Counted from the first letter of the stretch, positions 34,515 through 46,831 are shown. The stretch is DNA of 64,000 nucleotides from JBCCGG01 sp039029395 (GCA_039029395.1 JBCCGG010000012.1:59752-123751), one strand, 5' to 3'. A program made the numbers and translations. Notes: generated from the letters alone by a model not told the origin.

Positions 34515-37304
34515 TCACGGTTTGACCGGGCTTCTGGACGCCGACTCGCCTTGGGTCAAGGCCTCCAGCAAGCGGGTCCTAATGCGCTTGAGGCTGGCCT
34601 CGTTCTCGATCTTGCCGCCTTTTGCGGATTGCACGTAGAAGACGTCGACCGCGCGCTCGCCGAATGTCGAGATCTTGGCGCTGGTGATCGACAGGCGGAA
34701 GCGGGTCAGCGCCCGGGTCACCTCGTAAAGCAGGCCCGGCCGGTCCCGGCCGTTGACTTCGATTACGGTGAAGCGGGCGCTCGCGTTGTTATCGATCAGG
34801 ACACGGGGCTGGACCTGAAACACCCGATAGCGGCTCGGCAGGCTCGAGCGCCGTCGGTCGAGCTCCTGGCGTGGCTTGAGCTCGCCCTTGAGGGTGCGCT
34901 CGATGGCCTGCTTGAGGCGCTCGATGCGCTCGGGCCGCTCGAAGGGCCCGCCCCGGGCGTCGGTGATAAAGAAGGCATCGAGCGCCATGCCGTTGGCCAG
35001 GGTGAATATCCGCGCCACGTCAATCGAGGCGCCGACAACCGCCATGGCGCCAGCAATCTTGCTGAAAAGGCCCGGCTGGTCGGCGGTGTAGAGCGTCACC
35101 TCGGTGACCCCGCGATAGTGGTCTGTTCTGGCGTCGACGGTCAGCCAAGCGCCCTCGGCTTCGGCGGCGCGCACCAGCTCGGCATGGCGCGCCAGGGTCT
35201 CGGGCTGGAAGGCCAGCCAATAGGCCGGCGTACCGCGCGCCATGTGGGCCGAAATCTCCTTCTTCGGCCAGTGGGCGAGGGCCTCTTTGAGCGCCGCCTT
35301 GGCCTCGTCGGCGCGCTTGTCCCGACCCTCGACCCCGAGACTTCCGGACAAAAGCTCTTCGGTGCGCCAGTAAAGCTCGCGTAGCAGCACCGCCTTCCAG
35401 CTGGTCCAGGTATTGGGGCCGACCGCTCGGATGTCGGCCACGGTCAGCACCAGAAGCAGGCGCAAGCGCTCAACCGACTGTATCAGCTTGGCAAATTGCT
35501 CGACCGTGCTCGGGTCGTCGATGTCCCGCTTGAAGGCCGTATCGCTCATCGCCAGGTGGTGCCGCACCAGCCAGGAGACCGTTTCCGTTTCCTCCGCGCT
35601 CAACCCCAGTCGCGGACAGAGCTTGAGGGCGATCTCCGCGCCGACCACCGAGTGGTCACCGCGCCGGCCCTTGGCGATATCGTGCAGCAGCACCGCCAGA
35701 CAGAGCACCCGCCGGCTCAAGACCTTGTGCACCACCTCGGTGGCGATCGGCGCCGCCTCGGCTAAGCGTCCCTGCTCGATGTCATGCAGGATGCCAAGCG
35801 CGAAGATGGTGTGCTCGTCAACCGTATAGTGGTGGTACATATTGTACTGCATCTGGGCGACGACCCGGCCGAAATCCGGAATGAAGCGGCCGAAGACCCC
35901 GGCCTCGTTGAGCCGCCGGAGCGCCGCCTCCGGATCCTTATGGGAAATCAGGATCTCCAGAAAGATGCGGTTGGCGTCCGGGTTGGCGCGCAGCGCCTTG
36001 TTGATGCGCTTCAGGTTTTGGGTGATCCAGCGCAAGGCCTGGGGGTGGATATCCAGATCGTGCTGCTGGCCGACTCGGAAGATGCGCAGCATCTCGACCG
36101 GCTTTTGGGCGAAGACCTCGGGTCCGGACACCGTCAGGCGGCCGCCATCGACCTTGAAGCCGGCGACCCGGCGTCTGAGCGCCAGGCGGGTCAGGCGGAA
36201 GCCCGAGCTGCGCCCGTGCTCGGCTTCGAGCGCGGCGCAGAACAGCCGGGTCAAGTCACCGACGTCCTTGGCGATCAGAAAGTAGTGTTTCATCAAGCGC
36301 TCGACGGCGCGGGTGCCGGCGTGGGCGGTGTAGCCCATCTCGGGCGCGATCGTGTTCTGCAGGTCGAAGGTCAGGCGCTCCTCGGCGCGGCCCGCCGCGT
36401 AGTGGAGGTGGCAGCGCAAGGTCATGAGAAAGTCCTCGGCCTTGCGGAAGCGGCGCGCCTCCCGGCGGGTGAAGACGCCCTTGTCGACCAGCTTGGAGAC
36501 GTCGTCGACCCGGTAGATGTACTTGGCGATCCAGAACAGGGTATGCAGATCGCGCAGGCCCCCCTTACCGTCCTTGATGTTGGGCTCCAGCGAATAGCGT
36601 GAGCCGCCCATCTTCTCGTGGCGGGTGTCCCGCTCGGCCAGCTTGGCCTCGATGAACTTTGCCCCGCCACGTGCCTGCAAGCGCCGCTGGTAGGCCTGCT
36701 TGAACTCGATAAAGAGCTTCTGATCGCCCCACAGGAAGCGGCTCTCGAGCAACGCCGTGCGGATCGTCTGATCGGCCTTGGCAAGGCGAATGCAGTCCTC
36801 TAGCGACCGGGTCGAGTGACCGACCTTGAGGCCGAGATCCCAGAGAAAATAGAGCACGGTCTCGACCACCTGCTCGCTGCGCGGCGTCATCTTGTAGGAC
36901 AGCAGGAAAAGCAGGTCGACGTCGGAAAAGGGCGCCAGTTCGCCGCGCCCGTAGCCGCCGACCGCGACCACGGCCAGCCGCTCTCCCTTGGAGGGGTTGG
37001 CGAGCGGATAGAGCCAGCCGGCAGCGACGTCGTAGACCAAGCGGATCACCTGATCAGTGAGGAAGCTCTGGGCGCGGGCCAGCTCGCGGCCGCCGGCGCC
37101 GGCCTCGAAGCGGCGCCGGATTTCCTCTTGGCCTTCGCCCAGAGCCTGCTTGATCAGGGCGAAGACTTTGGGCCGGGCAGCCTCCGGGCTGGCCGCCTCT
37201 TCGAGCAAGCGGTCGATGGACTGTTGCAGGGCCTGGCGATCGATGATCGCCCGACGCTGTGTGAGCTCGCCTTCCGGCCGCATCAAGGTCTGGGAGCCTT
37301 CCAT
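34515..37304 (-). CDS. glnD: Bifunctional uridylyltransferase/uridylyl-removing enzyme GlnD
   Basis: Senses glutamine and controls PII proteins by adding or removing UMP. The 929-residue protein has the nucleotidyltransferase domain with GGYGRGELAPFSDVD (about 112-126), a PII-UTase linker, an HD hydrolase domain (LLHDIAKGRRGDHS, about 510-525) and two C-terminal ACT domains (about 735-815 and 845-925). All expected domains are present, so it should be fully bifunctional. It is 78 bp ahead of murJ. The mutS-glnD-murJ-trpS neighbourhood is common in this class. Confidence 0.96.
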   Translation of the reverse strand: MEGSQTLMRPEGELTQRRAIIDRQALQQSIDRLLEEAASPEAARPKVFALIKQALGEGQEEIRRRFEAGAGGRELARAQSFLTDQVIRLVYDVAAGWLYPLANPSKGERLAVVAVGGYGRGELAPFSDVDLLFLLSYKMTPRSEQVVETVLYFLWDLGLKVGHSTRSLEDCIRLAKADQTIRTALLESRFLWGDQKLFIEFKQAYQRRLQARGGAKFIEAKLAERDTRHEKMGGSRYSLEPNIKDGKGGLRDLHTLFWIAKYIYRVDDVSKLVDKGVFTRREARRFRKAEDFLMTLRCHLHYAAGRAEERLTFDLQNTIAPEMGYTAHAGTRAVERLMKHYFLIAKDVGDLTRLFCAALEAEHGRSSGFRLTRLALRRRVAGFKVDGGRLTVSGPEVFAQKPVEMLRIFRVGQQHDLDIHPQALRWITQNLKRINKALRANPDANRIFLEILISHKDPEAALRRLNEAGVFGRFIPDFGRVVAQMQYNMYHHYTVDEHTIFALGILHDIEQGRLAEAAPIATEVVHKVLSRRVLCLAVLLHDIAKGRRGDHSVVGAEIALKLCPRLGLSAEETETVSWLVRHHLAMSDTAFKRDIDDPSTVEQFAKLIQSVERLRLLLVLTVADIRAVGPNTWTSWKAVLLRELYWRTEELLSGSLGVEGRDKRADEAKAALKEALAHWPKKEISAHMARGTPAYWLAFQPETLARHAELVRAAEAEGAWLTVDARTDHYRGVTEVTLYTADQPGLFSKIAGAMAVVGASIDVARIFTLANGMALDAFFITDARGGPFERPERIERLKQAIERTLKGELKPRQELDRRRSSLPSRYRVFQVQPRVLIDNNASARFTVIEVNGRDRPGLLYEVTRALTRFRLSITSAKISTFGERAVDVFYVQSAKGGKIENEASLKRIRTRLLEALTQGESASRSPVKP

Positions 37305-37375
37305 GACCCCATTATGCCATGTCCGAGCGCTCGAAACAGGGGACTTCCACGTCCCATGGCCCTATATGAAGGTGA

Positions 37376-37876
37376 ATGCGCGCGCTTTTACCCCTTCTGA
37401 CACTCGGCCTGCTGCTGGCGGCGTGCACCCCGGAGGCGCCGCGGCGGCCACTGCAAGTGGTCGCCTCCGCCGCCTTGAGCGGACCCGAAGCCGAGATGGT
37501 CCGAGTCCACGTCAGCCAGATCCCCCCAGGCGCGGTGATCGAGAGCGTCGCCTTGGTCGGCCCTGACGGCGCTCGCATAGAAGCGGACGACTGGCGCCGG
37601 GCAAGCAGCGAGTCCGGGCCCAGACTTGAGGGCGATTCCGTGCTCGGCATCGGCGTGGTGGCAAGCGGCTCTTCAAGCGGGCTCGCGCGGGCCAGCGTCG
37701 GCAGCGGCGGCATCCGCAGCGGCAATGCACTCAGCACACAGCAAATCACCGCGCAGATCCCGGTGCCCGACCCGGCAACCTACCTCGAGCAAGCCCGAGA
37801 CTGGCGGGTCGAGGTGCGCTACCGGGACGTCGCCGGCAGCGCGCGGGTGCTCACCCTGCCGGCGCCCCGGCGCTAG
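37376..37876 (+). CDS. Putative lipoprotein, unknown function
   Basis: Protein of 166 residues with a lipoprotein signal: basic start, hydrophobic stretch and the lipobox LLAAC (Cys17). The mature part has no motif I recognise; it includes a Ser/Gly-rich stretch (about 97-125). It diverges from glnD (71 bp between starts), and its 3' end overlaps the convergent aminotransferase gene by 26 bp. The lipobox and high-GC codon pattern support it as real. No function assigned. Confidence 0.65.
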   Translation: MRALLPLLTLGLLLAACTPEAPRRPLQVVASAALSGPEAEMVRVHVSQIPPGAVIESVALVGPDGARIEADDWRRASSESGPRLEGDSVLGIGVVASGSSSGLARASVGSGGIRSGNALSTQQITAQIPVPDPATYLEQARDWRVEVRYRDVAGSARVLTLPAPRR

Positions 37877-39002
37877 CGACCACCTCCTCGAGTACATCAT
37901 CGAGCGCGGCCAAGGCGCGCGCCAGGTCGCGGGTACCGTAGCCAACCCGGACATGGCGGTCGCCGTGGTCGAAGTAGCGGCTGGCGGGCAGCAGGATGCC
38001 ATGCTCGGAGAGCAGCTTGGCGCAAATTCGCGCGGAGGAGAGGCCCTCGGCCAGGCAAGGGAAGGCTATCGTGCCGCCGGGCGGTCGCTGCCACGTCATG
38101 ATGTTGCCCCGACGCGCCATGAAGTCATCGAGCCGCGCCAAGTTGTCGGCGATGACCTGGCGGTGCCGGGACCAGATCTCAGCTCTGTGGCGGATCGCGA
38201 TGCGCGCCAGAAGCTCGCTGGGCGCGCTCACCGTGCTGTTGTGGTAGTCGCGCAGAGCAGCCAACGCGTCCAGGACCTCGCGGTTGCGGGTCGCCAGCCA
38301 ACCCAATCGCAAGCCCGGCAGACCGAAAATCTTCGACATAGCGCCGAGGCTGACCCCCAAGGGCGAGAGCTCGCAGGCCGCCGGCAGGGTCGTCTCGGGA
38401 TCGCGCTCCAAACGGCGATAAATCTCATCGACAAAGACCAAGGTGCCGTGGCGCTCGGCCAACTCGAAGATCGCCGCGAAGTCGGCCTTGGGGAGAAGCG
38501 CTCCGGTTGGGTTTTGGGGCTGGTTCAGCATGATCGCCTTGGTGTTGGGAGCGATCAGATCGGCGAGCGCGTTCAGGTCGAGCGACCAGCCGTCCTTCTC
38601 CTGGGCGGTCAAAAGGTCGACCCGGCAGCCTATCGCTTGGGGCAGGGAGTAGAGCGACTGATAGGTTGGCACTTGGACGATGACATGATCGCCCGGTTTC
38701 AGGCAGGCCGTCGCGAAGGCCAGAATCGAATCGTCACCGCCGGCATAGAGGTTGATCTCGTCCGCAGCCAGCCCATCGTAGAGCCCGGCCACCGCCTCGC
38801 GCAGCGGCGTCGAACCGCGAAACCCGGGATAGCCCAGCTTGGCCTCTTGCAGCGTTGCGGCGCCCTCTTCGTCGAGCGCGAGCAACTCCTCGACCACCAA
38901 GGGCTCGCAGTAGGACGAGCCTAGGGAGTGTTTTGCTGTCCTGGCTTCGGGGCCCATCAGGAAGCGCTTTAGGGCAAAGGGCGGCAAGCTGTCGCTCAAC
39001 AT
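37851..39002 (-). CDS. PLP-dependent aminotransferase, class I/II
   Basis: Fold-type I aminotransferase of 383 residues. The PLP Lys is Lys224 in AMSKIFGLPGLRLGW; NPTG (164-167) and VDEIY (Asp192) are the other cofactor contacts. Family members are often named aspartate/tyrosine/aromatic aminotransferase, but the substrate cannot be told from sequence. It lies 9 bp behind mutS on the same strand, so the two are probably cotranscribed without an obvious functional link. Confidence 0.88.
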   Translation of the reverse strand: MLSDSLPPFALKRFLMGPEARTAKHSLGSSYCEPLVVEELLALDEEGAATLQEAKLGYPGFRGSTPLREAVAGLYDGLAADEINLYAGGDDSILAFATACLKPGDHVIVQVPTYQSLYSLPQAIGCRVDLLTAQEKDGWSLDLNALADLIAPNTKAIMLNQPQNPTGALLPKADFAAIFELAERHGTLVFVDEIYRRLERDPETTLPAACELSPLGVSLGAMSKIFGLPGLRLGWLATRNREVLDALAALRDYHNSTVSAPSELLARIAIRHRAEIWSRHRQVIADNLARLDDFMARRGNIMTWQRPPGGTIAFPCLAEGLSSARICAKLLSEHGILLPASRYFDHGDRHVRVGYGTRDLARALAALDDVLEEVVASAGAPAG

Positions 39003-39011
39003 GGCTCCACC

Positions 39012-41708
39012 TCAGTCGTCGCGGGCCAGGAGGCCCTTCAGCTCATAGAGCAGCTCGAGCGCGCCCCGGGGCGTCAGCTCGTCGGGATTGGTGTCTTTTA
39101 GGCGCTTTTCAGCCTCGGAGTCCTTGGCGGACACGGTCTTGGGATGGCTCGGCCGCGCGGCGAAAAGCGGCAGGTCGTCCGCCAAGCGGGTCAACGCGCC
39201 AGCCTGTTCGCTCTGCTCCAGGCTCTCCAGCACCTGCTCCGCGCGGGCCACGGCGGCAGCAGGAAGGCCGGCCAACTTGGCCACGTGGATGCCGTAGGAG
39301 CGGTCGGCCGCGCCCGCGCCCACCTCGTGCAGGAACACCACGTCGCCCTGCCATTCCTTGACTTTCATGGTGTGGCAGGAGAGCGCCGGCAGCTTGGCGG
39401 TCAGGCTGGTCAGTTCGTGGTAATGGGTCGCGAAGAGCGCCCGGCAGCGGTTGACCTCGTGCAAGTGCTCGACACAGGCCCAGGCGATCGATAGGCCGTC
39501 GAAGGTGGCCGTGCCCCGGCCGATTTCGTCCAGGATGACCAGCGAGCGGCTGGTCGCCTGGTTCAGGATGACCGCCGCCTCGACCATCTCGACCATGAAG
39601 GTGGAGCGTCCGCGCGCCAGGTCGTCAGCCGCGCCGACTCGGCTGAAGAGGCGGTCGACCACGCCGATCTTGGCCGCCTTGGCCGGCACAAAGGCACCCA
39701 TTTGGGCGAGCACCACAATGAGCGCGTTCTGGCGCAAGAAGGTGCTTTTGCCGGCCATGTTGGGGCCGGTCACCAGCCAAACGCGGTTGCTTTCGTCGAG
39801 CGAGCAGTCGTTGGCCACGAAACCGCCTTGATCGTCGGCCGCCAGCGCCGCCTCGACCACCGGATGACGCCCGCCGATGATCTCAAAGCCACCCGCCTCG
39901 CCGATCTCGGGCCGGCACCAGCCGGCTGTCTCGGCCAGCTCGGCCAGCGCCGCTGTCAGGTCGAGCTCGGCCAGCGCCCGGGCGGCCAGCGCGATCTCCT
40001 CGGCCCGGCCGGTGATCTCGGCGACCAGGTCTTCGAACAGCTTGAGCTCGACCGCCAGTGCTTTGTCGGCGGCGCTTGAGATTTTTTGTTCCAGCTCGTT
40101 CAGCTCGACCGTGGTGTAGCGCAGGGCATTGGCCATGGTCTGGCGGTGGATGTAGGGACTTTCCGCGCCGCTCGGGATCTTGTCGGCGTGGGTGGCCGTC
40201 ACCTCGATAAAGTAGCCCAGCACGTTGTTGTGGCGGATCTTGAGGGAGGGGATCTTGGTCTCCCCGGCATAGCGGCCCTGCAGGCCGGCGATCAGGCGCC
40301 GGCTCTCGTCGCGCAAAGTCCTCAGCTCGTCCAGGTCGGGGGCGTAGTCCTTGGCGATGAAACCGCCGTCGCGAGCGAGGAACGGAAGGTCGGCGGTCAG
40401 CGCCCGCTCCAGTCGCTCTACTAGGGTGTCGTGAAAGCCCAGCTTCTCGGCAACCCGCGCCAGGCCGGCGGGCGGCGGCACCAGGCTCTCCTTCGCCAGT
40501 TCGCCGCGTAGTTGCCGGGCCGCGACCAGACCGTCGCGGACGGCCGCCAGGTCACGCGGCCCGCCGCGATCCAGGGTCAGGCGAGACAGCGCCCGCTCAA
40601 TGTCCGGGCAGCGCCGCAGGCGGTCTCGCAAGACCCCTCGGTGGCCCGGCTGATCGCGGAGGAACTGCACCATGTCGAGCCGTTCGTCTATCGCCCGAGG
40701 ATCGGTGAGGGGCGCGCCGAGCCGCTGTTTCAAGAGGCGACCGCCGGCGCCGGTCACCGTGCAGTCGATGGTGTCCAAAAGGCTGCCTCGGCGTCCGCCG
40801 GACAGTGCCTCGGTCAGTTCCAGATTGCGCCGGGTTGCCGGATCGATCTCCATCAACGCGCCGGCGGCGACCCGCCGCAAGGGTGCCAGGCGCGGCAGCT
40901 GGCCCTTCTGGGTCAGCTCCACATAGTCGAGCAGGGCGCCGGCCGCCGCCAACTCGGCCCGCTCGAAGGCGCCGAAGGCGTCAAGCGCCTTGACCTCGTA
41001 GAGCGTCTCCAGGCGGCGTTTGGCGTTGGCGCTGTCGAAGCGCGCCGAGGGCAAGGGCGTCAGCACCGCCTTCCAATCGGCCAATGTCTCGAACAGGTCG
41101 GGGTCCTGAAGCACGCGTTCGGGCAGCAGCAGCTCGCCGGGGCCAAGCCGCGCGAGAGCCGAGGCGATGCGGCCGTCGGCCAGCGGCTCTGCCAAGAAAT
41201 CGCCAGTCGACATATCGAGCCAGGCCAGGGCCCGCGCGCCGCCCGCCTCTGCCAGCGCCGCCAGGTAGTTGTGGCTGCGGGCATCCAGCAGCTCGTCCTC
41301 GGTGATCGTGCCGGGAGTCACTAGGCGCACCACGTCGCGCTTGACCACCGCCTTGTGGCCGCGCTTCTTGGCCTCGGCGGGGTTTTCCATTTGCTCGCAG
41401 ATCGCCACCTTGAAGCCTTGGCGAATCAGGCGCGAGAGATAGCCGTCGGCAGAATGGACCGGCACCCCGCACATCGGGATGTCGTCGCCCTTGTGCTGCC
41501 CGCGCTTGGTCAGCGTGATGTCGAGCGCGGCGGCGGCTTCGACCGCGTCCTCGAAGAACATCTCGTAGAAGTCGCCCATTCGATAGAACAGCAGGCACCC
41601 GGGATTGGCCTCCTTGATCTTGAGGTACTGCAGCATCATCGGGCTGGCGCCAGCGGTTATTTGGCGGCGCGCCTTGGCGGCTGGATCGTCGTGGCTGGCA
41701 TCGGGCAT
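39012..41708 (-). CDS. mutS: DNA mismatch repair protein MutS
   Basis: Mismatch sensor ATPase. The 898-residue protein has the mismatch-reading motif GDFYEMF (Phe47, Glu49), connector, lever and clamp domains, and the ATPase with Walker A GPNMAGKSTFLRQ and DEIGRGTATFDG. The C-terminal part ends with a short dimer/tetramer region (DELTPRGALELLYELKGL). No MutL gene is in the window. It diverges from the stress-protein/maeB unit. Confidence 0.97.
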   Translation of the reverse strand: MPDASHDDPAAKARRQITAGASPMMLQYLKIKEANPGCLLFYRMGDFYEMFFEDAVEAAAALDITLTKRGQHKGDDIPMCGVPVHSADGYLSRLIRQGFKVAICEQMENPAEAKKRGHKAVVKRDVVRLVTPGTITEDELLDARSHNYLAALAEAGGARALAWLDMSTGDFLAEPLADGRIASALARLGPGELLLPERVLQDPDLFETLADWKAVLTPLPSARFDSANAKRRLETLYEVKALDAFGAFERAELAAAGALLDYVELTQKGQLPRLAPLRRVAAGALMEIDPATRRNLELTEALSGGRRGSLLDTIDCTVTGAGGRLLKQRLGAPLTDPRAIDERLDMVQFLRDQPGHRGVLRDRLRRCPDIERALSRLTLDRGGPRDLAAVRDGLVAARQLRGELAKESLVPPPAGLARVAEKLGFHDTLVERLERALTADLPFLARDGGFIAKDYAPDLDELRTLRDESRRLIAGLQGRYAGETKIPSLKIRHNNVLGYFIEVTATHADKIPSGAESPYIHRQTMANALRYTTVELNELEQKISSAADKALAVELKLFEDLVAEITGRAEEIALAARALAELDLTAALAELAETAGWCRPEIGEAGGFEIIGGRHPVVEAALAADDQGGFVANDCSLDESNRVWLVTGPNMAGKSTFLRQNALIVVLAQMGAFVPAKAAKIGVVDRLFSRVGAADDLARGRSTFMVEMVEAAVILNQATSRSLVILDEIGRGTATFDGLSIAWACVEHLHEVNRCRALFATHYHELTSLTAKLPALSCHTMKVKEWQGDVVFLHEVGAGAADRSYGIHVAKLAGLPAAAVARAEQVLESLEQSEQAGALTRLADDLPLFAARPSHPKTVSAKDSEAEKRLKDTNPDELTPRGALELLYELKGLLARDD

Positions 41709-41758
41709 CGGCGTTCATATGGCACGACTCCGGGCCGGTCCGAAAGAGCCTTCGCCGC

Positions 41759-41786
41759 TTGCAAGCTAGGACCAGGCAGGCACAAT
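41759..41786 (+). promoter_or_regulatory. Candidate promoter for the stress-protein/maeB unit
   Basis: TTGCAA (41759-41764), 16 bp, CACAAT (41781-41786). It lies 35 bp upstream of the start of the gene at 41822 in the gap between mutS and that gene. Moderate match only. Confidence 0.33.
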
Positions 41787-41821
41787 GCCACTTAGTTTGG
41801 GTGAGCAGGAGGATTCCGCGG

Positions 41822-42325
41822 ATGACAAATCCGCCGCAGGATCAGGGTACCAGGCTGGGTGCGCCGGAGGTGGTCGGCCGCTTCGCCGACCACGAGAGCT
41901 TCCGTGCCGCGGTCGCCGAGCTGCGCCAATCGGGCTTCCAGCACAGCGATCTCTCGGTGCTCGACACCCACGAGTCGATCTCGGCCAGTGGCAAGCCGAG
42001 CGAAGCCTGGAAGGAAAGCCTGGCAGGCATGGTCGGCGAGGTGAAGTACGTCGGCCCGCTCACGGCCGCCGGCTTGATCGGTATTGCGACCGGACCAGTC
42101 GGCATGGCGGTCAGCGGCCTTCTGGCCGCCGGCATCACCGGCGCCGCATTGCATGAGCTGCTAGAAGACGTCCGTGCCACGCCCCATACGGAGGCCTTCG
42201 CCCGCGCGCTCGAGCGCGGCGCGGTGCTGCTTTGGGTGGTCGCCGAAACCGACGCCCGGCAATCCGATGCCGAGGAAATCCTGGCGCGCCACGGCGCCGC
42301 CGACGTGCACTTGCACCAGCGCTAG
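41822..42325 (+). CDS. General-stress-protein-17M-like protein, unknown function
   Basis: Protein of 167 residues. The N-terminal half (VVGRFADHESFRAAVAELRQ, FQHSDLSVLD) resembles the general stress protein 17M-like fold. The centre (about 82-115) is a glycine/alanine-rich hydrophobic hairpin that may enter a membrane. The C-terminal third (GAVLLWVVAETDARQSDAEEIL) resembles the end of similar small stress proteins. The ATG at 41822 has a strong AGGAGG (41807-41812) 9 bp upstream, which decides the start. maeB follows after 14 bp. Confidence 0.7.
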   Translation: MTNPPQDQGTRLGAPEVVGRFADHESFRAAVAELRQSGFQHSDLSVLDTHESISASGKPSEAWKESLAGMVGEVKYVGPLTAAGLIGIATGPVGMAVSGLLAAGITGAALHELLEDVRATPHTEAFARALERGAVLLWVVAETDARQSDAEEILARHGAADVHLHQR

Positions 42326-42339
42326 AGGGAACTCGTAGC

Positions 42340-44605
<2,266 letters not shown>

Positions 44606-44619
<14 letters not shown>

Positions 44620-45730
44620 GAAGCACCAATCGGAGGCGAAAGAGACGCCCCAGCCGGCCAACCGCTCGGAGCTGGAGTCTCTGCTGGCCGGCAACGAGGC
44701 GATACTCGACAACTTGCCCGATCCGCTAATCATGGTCGATCGGGCGCGCCGCATGGTCAGGCTCAACCGCGCCGCCCAACAGCAATTCGGTGGTGACCTG
44801 ACCGGCCGGGACCTTTCGACCGCCCTGCGCCATCCGGCGCTGCTCGAAGGGGTCGACGATGTGCTCGAGGACGCTCAGGGCCGGATCGTCGATTTTTCCC
44901 TGCCCGGCACCTTGGATCGCTACTACAACGCCCGCATTGCCGGCCTGCCTCAAGACGCACCCGACGGCACGGCGGTGATCCTTTCCCTGCACGACATGAC
45001 CGGTGTGCGGCGGGCCGAGCGACTGCGCGCCGACTTCGTCGCCAACGCGAGCCACGAGCTGCGCACGCCGCTCTCGAGCCTGGTCGGTTTTGTCGAGACT
45101 TTGAGCGGGCCGGCCAAGGACGACGAGGAAGCACGCGAGCGCTTCCTTTCGATCATGCACGAGCAAGCTTCGCGCATGTCCCGCCTGATCGAGGATCTTC
45201 TGTCCCTTTCACGCATTGAGATGGCCGAGCACGCAGCGCCGACCGGCGCGGTCGATTTGGCCCAAGTGCTCGACAGCGTCGTCGGGGCGCTTGAGCTGTA
45301 TGCCCAAGAAAAGAGCATGACCATCGACGTCAGCCACGAAGACCTCCCGCCGATCATTGGCGACAAGGACGAGCTGGCCCAAGTGCTGCAGAACCTGGTC
45401 GACAACGCCATCAAGTACGGTCGGGCGGAAACGCCAGTGACAGTTTCGGCCGAACTAAGTGCCGAGGCGACCCGCCGTCTGCAGTGCCCGGGCGTGGCGG
45501 TCTCGGTGAGCGACATGGGCGACGGCGTGGCGCCGGCACAGATTCCGCGTTTGACCGAGCGTTTCTATCGGGTCGACACGGCGCGCTCGCGCCAGCTGGG
45601 CGGCACCGGTCTTGGTCTTGCGATCGTCAAGCATATCGTCAACCGCCATCGCGGCGCGCTAGAAATTGAGAGCGAGGTCGGCAAGGGCTCTACCTTTACG
45701 GTCTTTCTGCCGGCCGCCCAGCGGAGATGA
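44606..45730 (+). CDS. phoR: PhoR-type sensor histidine kinase without visible membrane segments
   Basis: Histidine kinase of 374 residues: PAS domain (about 25-135; ILDNLPDPLIMVDRARRMVRLN), HisKA with His150 in FVANASHELRTPL, and HATPase_c with NLVDNAIKYG and GGTGLGLAIVKHIV. Sequence and position ahead of pstSCAB-phoU-phoB identify it as PhoR. The usual N-terminal transmembrane pair is missing: the start at 44606 already overlaps the end of maeB. So it is probably cytosolic, or recruited by PhoU/Pst. A TauD-like gene follows after 4 bp. Confidence 0.88.
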
Positions 45731-45734
45731 AGCC

Positions 45735-46790
45735 GTGAGCCCGGCGGCACTGCAGGGCCCCTGTGTTTGGCACGGTGCTGAGCTGGCGCAAGATGACAGC
45801 TGGGTGTGGCGCTGGTCGCAGGCTGAAATCGCTGAGATCGAGACCGCGCTGGCCGCCGTGCGCAAAGCCGGCTTGGCATGGCACCAAATGGAGCGCGAAA
45901 GCTTTCCCATCAAGCGGGTCGCCGCGCGACTGGCCCAGGTTGGGTCGGAACTCGAGGATGGCAAGGGCTTGATCAGGCTAGTCGGCCTGCCGATCGACAA
46001 ATACACCGCGGACGAGCTGAAGATCATCTGGTATGGCTTGACGAGCCACCTGGGCAGTCCGGTTTATCAGGACTGCCAGGGCCAGCTAATGCGCGAGATC
46101 CGCGACGAAGGCGGCGATCTGGGCGCCCGGCACGGCCGCTTGAGCTCGGGTGGCAAAGACTTCCTCTCCTCCAAGGCGCGCACCTATTCAGCTGGCGCGC
46201 TGCGCTTTCACACCGACCGCTGCGATGTGGTCGGTCTGCTAGCGGTCGGCCAGGCGCCAAGCGGCGGCGTCAGCAAGGTCGCCAGCTCGGCTGCCGTGCA
46301 CAACGCGATGCTCGAGCAGCGGCCCGATTTGCTGGAGCTGCTCTACCGGCCGATTCCCCGCTCGCGCCTGGGCGAGGAGCAGGGCGGCGATGAGGTCGTC
46401 TATGAGCTTCCTGTGTTCGGCCAGCGGGACGGCAAGCTGACCAGCCACTATTCGCGGACTTACATTGAAGCGGCCCAGCTCCTCGCCGACTCTCCCGCGC
46501 TCACGGCCGTCCAATGGCAGGCGCTCGACCTCCTAGCAGCAACCGCCGAGGAGCTGTGCTTCGAGATGCATCTGGCGCCAGGCGACATTCAGCTGCTCAA
46601 CAATCACGCTGTCTACCATGCCCGCAGCGCCTTCGAGGACGACCCAGCGCGCGGCCGCCGCCGCTTGCTCTACCGTGTCTGGCTGGCCATGCCCAACAGC
46701 CGCGCCTTGCCCGAGGATCACGCGGTGCTGTGGGGCGACACCCGGGCCGGCGCCCGGCGTGGCGGGATCGGCCAAGAGCCTCTCATGTAA
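45735..46790 (+). CDS. TauD/TfdA-like Fe(II)/2-oxoglutarate dioxygenase
   Basis: Protein of 351 residues with the double-stranded beta-helix facial triad: His159-x-Asp161 in LRFHTDRCD and a distal His295 in VYHARSAFED. Arg314 in LLYRVWL fits the 2-oxoglutarate site. A long N-terminal part (about 1-130) precedes the core. Start GTG 45735, GGAG 8 nt upstream, 4 bp after the PhoR stop. It lies between phoR and pstS, so a role in scavenging or modifying a phosphorus- or sulfur-containing compound is tempting but unproven. Substrate unknown. Confidence 0.82.
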   Translation: MSPAALQGPCVWHGAELAQDDSWVWRWSQAEIAEIETALAAVRKAGLAWHQMERESFPIKRVAARLAQVGSELEDGKGLIRLVGLPIDKYTADELKIIWYGLTSHLGSPVYQDCQGQLMREIRDEGGDLGARHGRLSSGGKDFLSSKARTYSAGALRFHTDRCDVVGLLAVGQAPSGGVSKVASSAAVHNAMLEQRPDLLELLYRPIPRSRLGEEQGGDEVVYELPVFGQRDGKLTSHYSRTYIEAAQLLADSPALTAVQWQALDLLAATAEELCFEMHLAPGDIQLLNNHAVYHARSAFEDDPARGRRRLLYRVWLAMPNSRALPEDHAVLWGDTRAGARRGGIGQEPLM

Positions 46791-46831
46791 AACAAAATAT
46801 TAAATAAAATCAAACTCTTACCGCAAAATAG

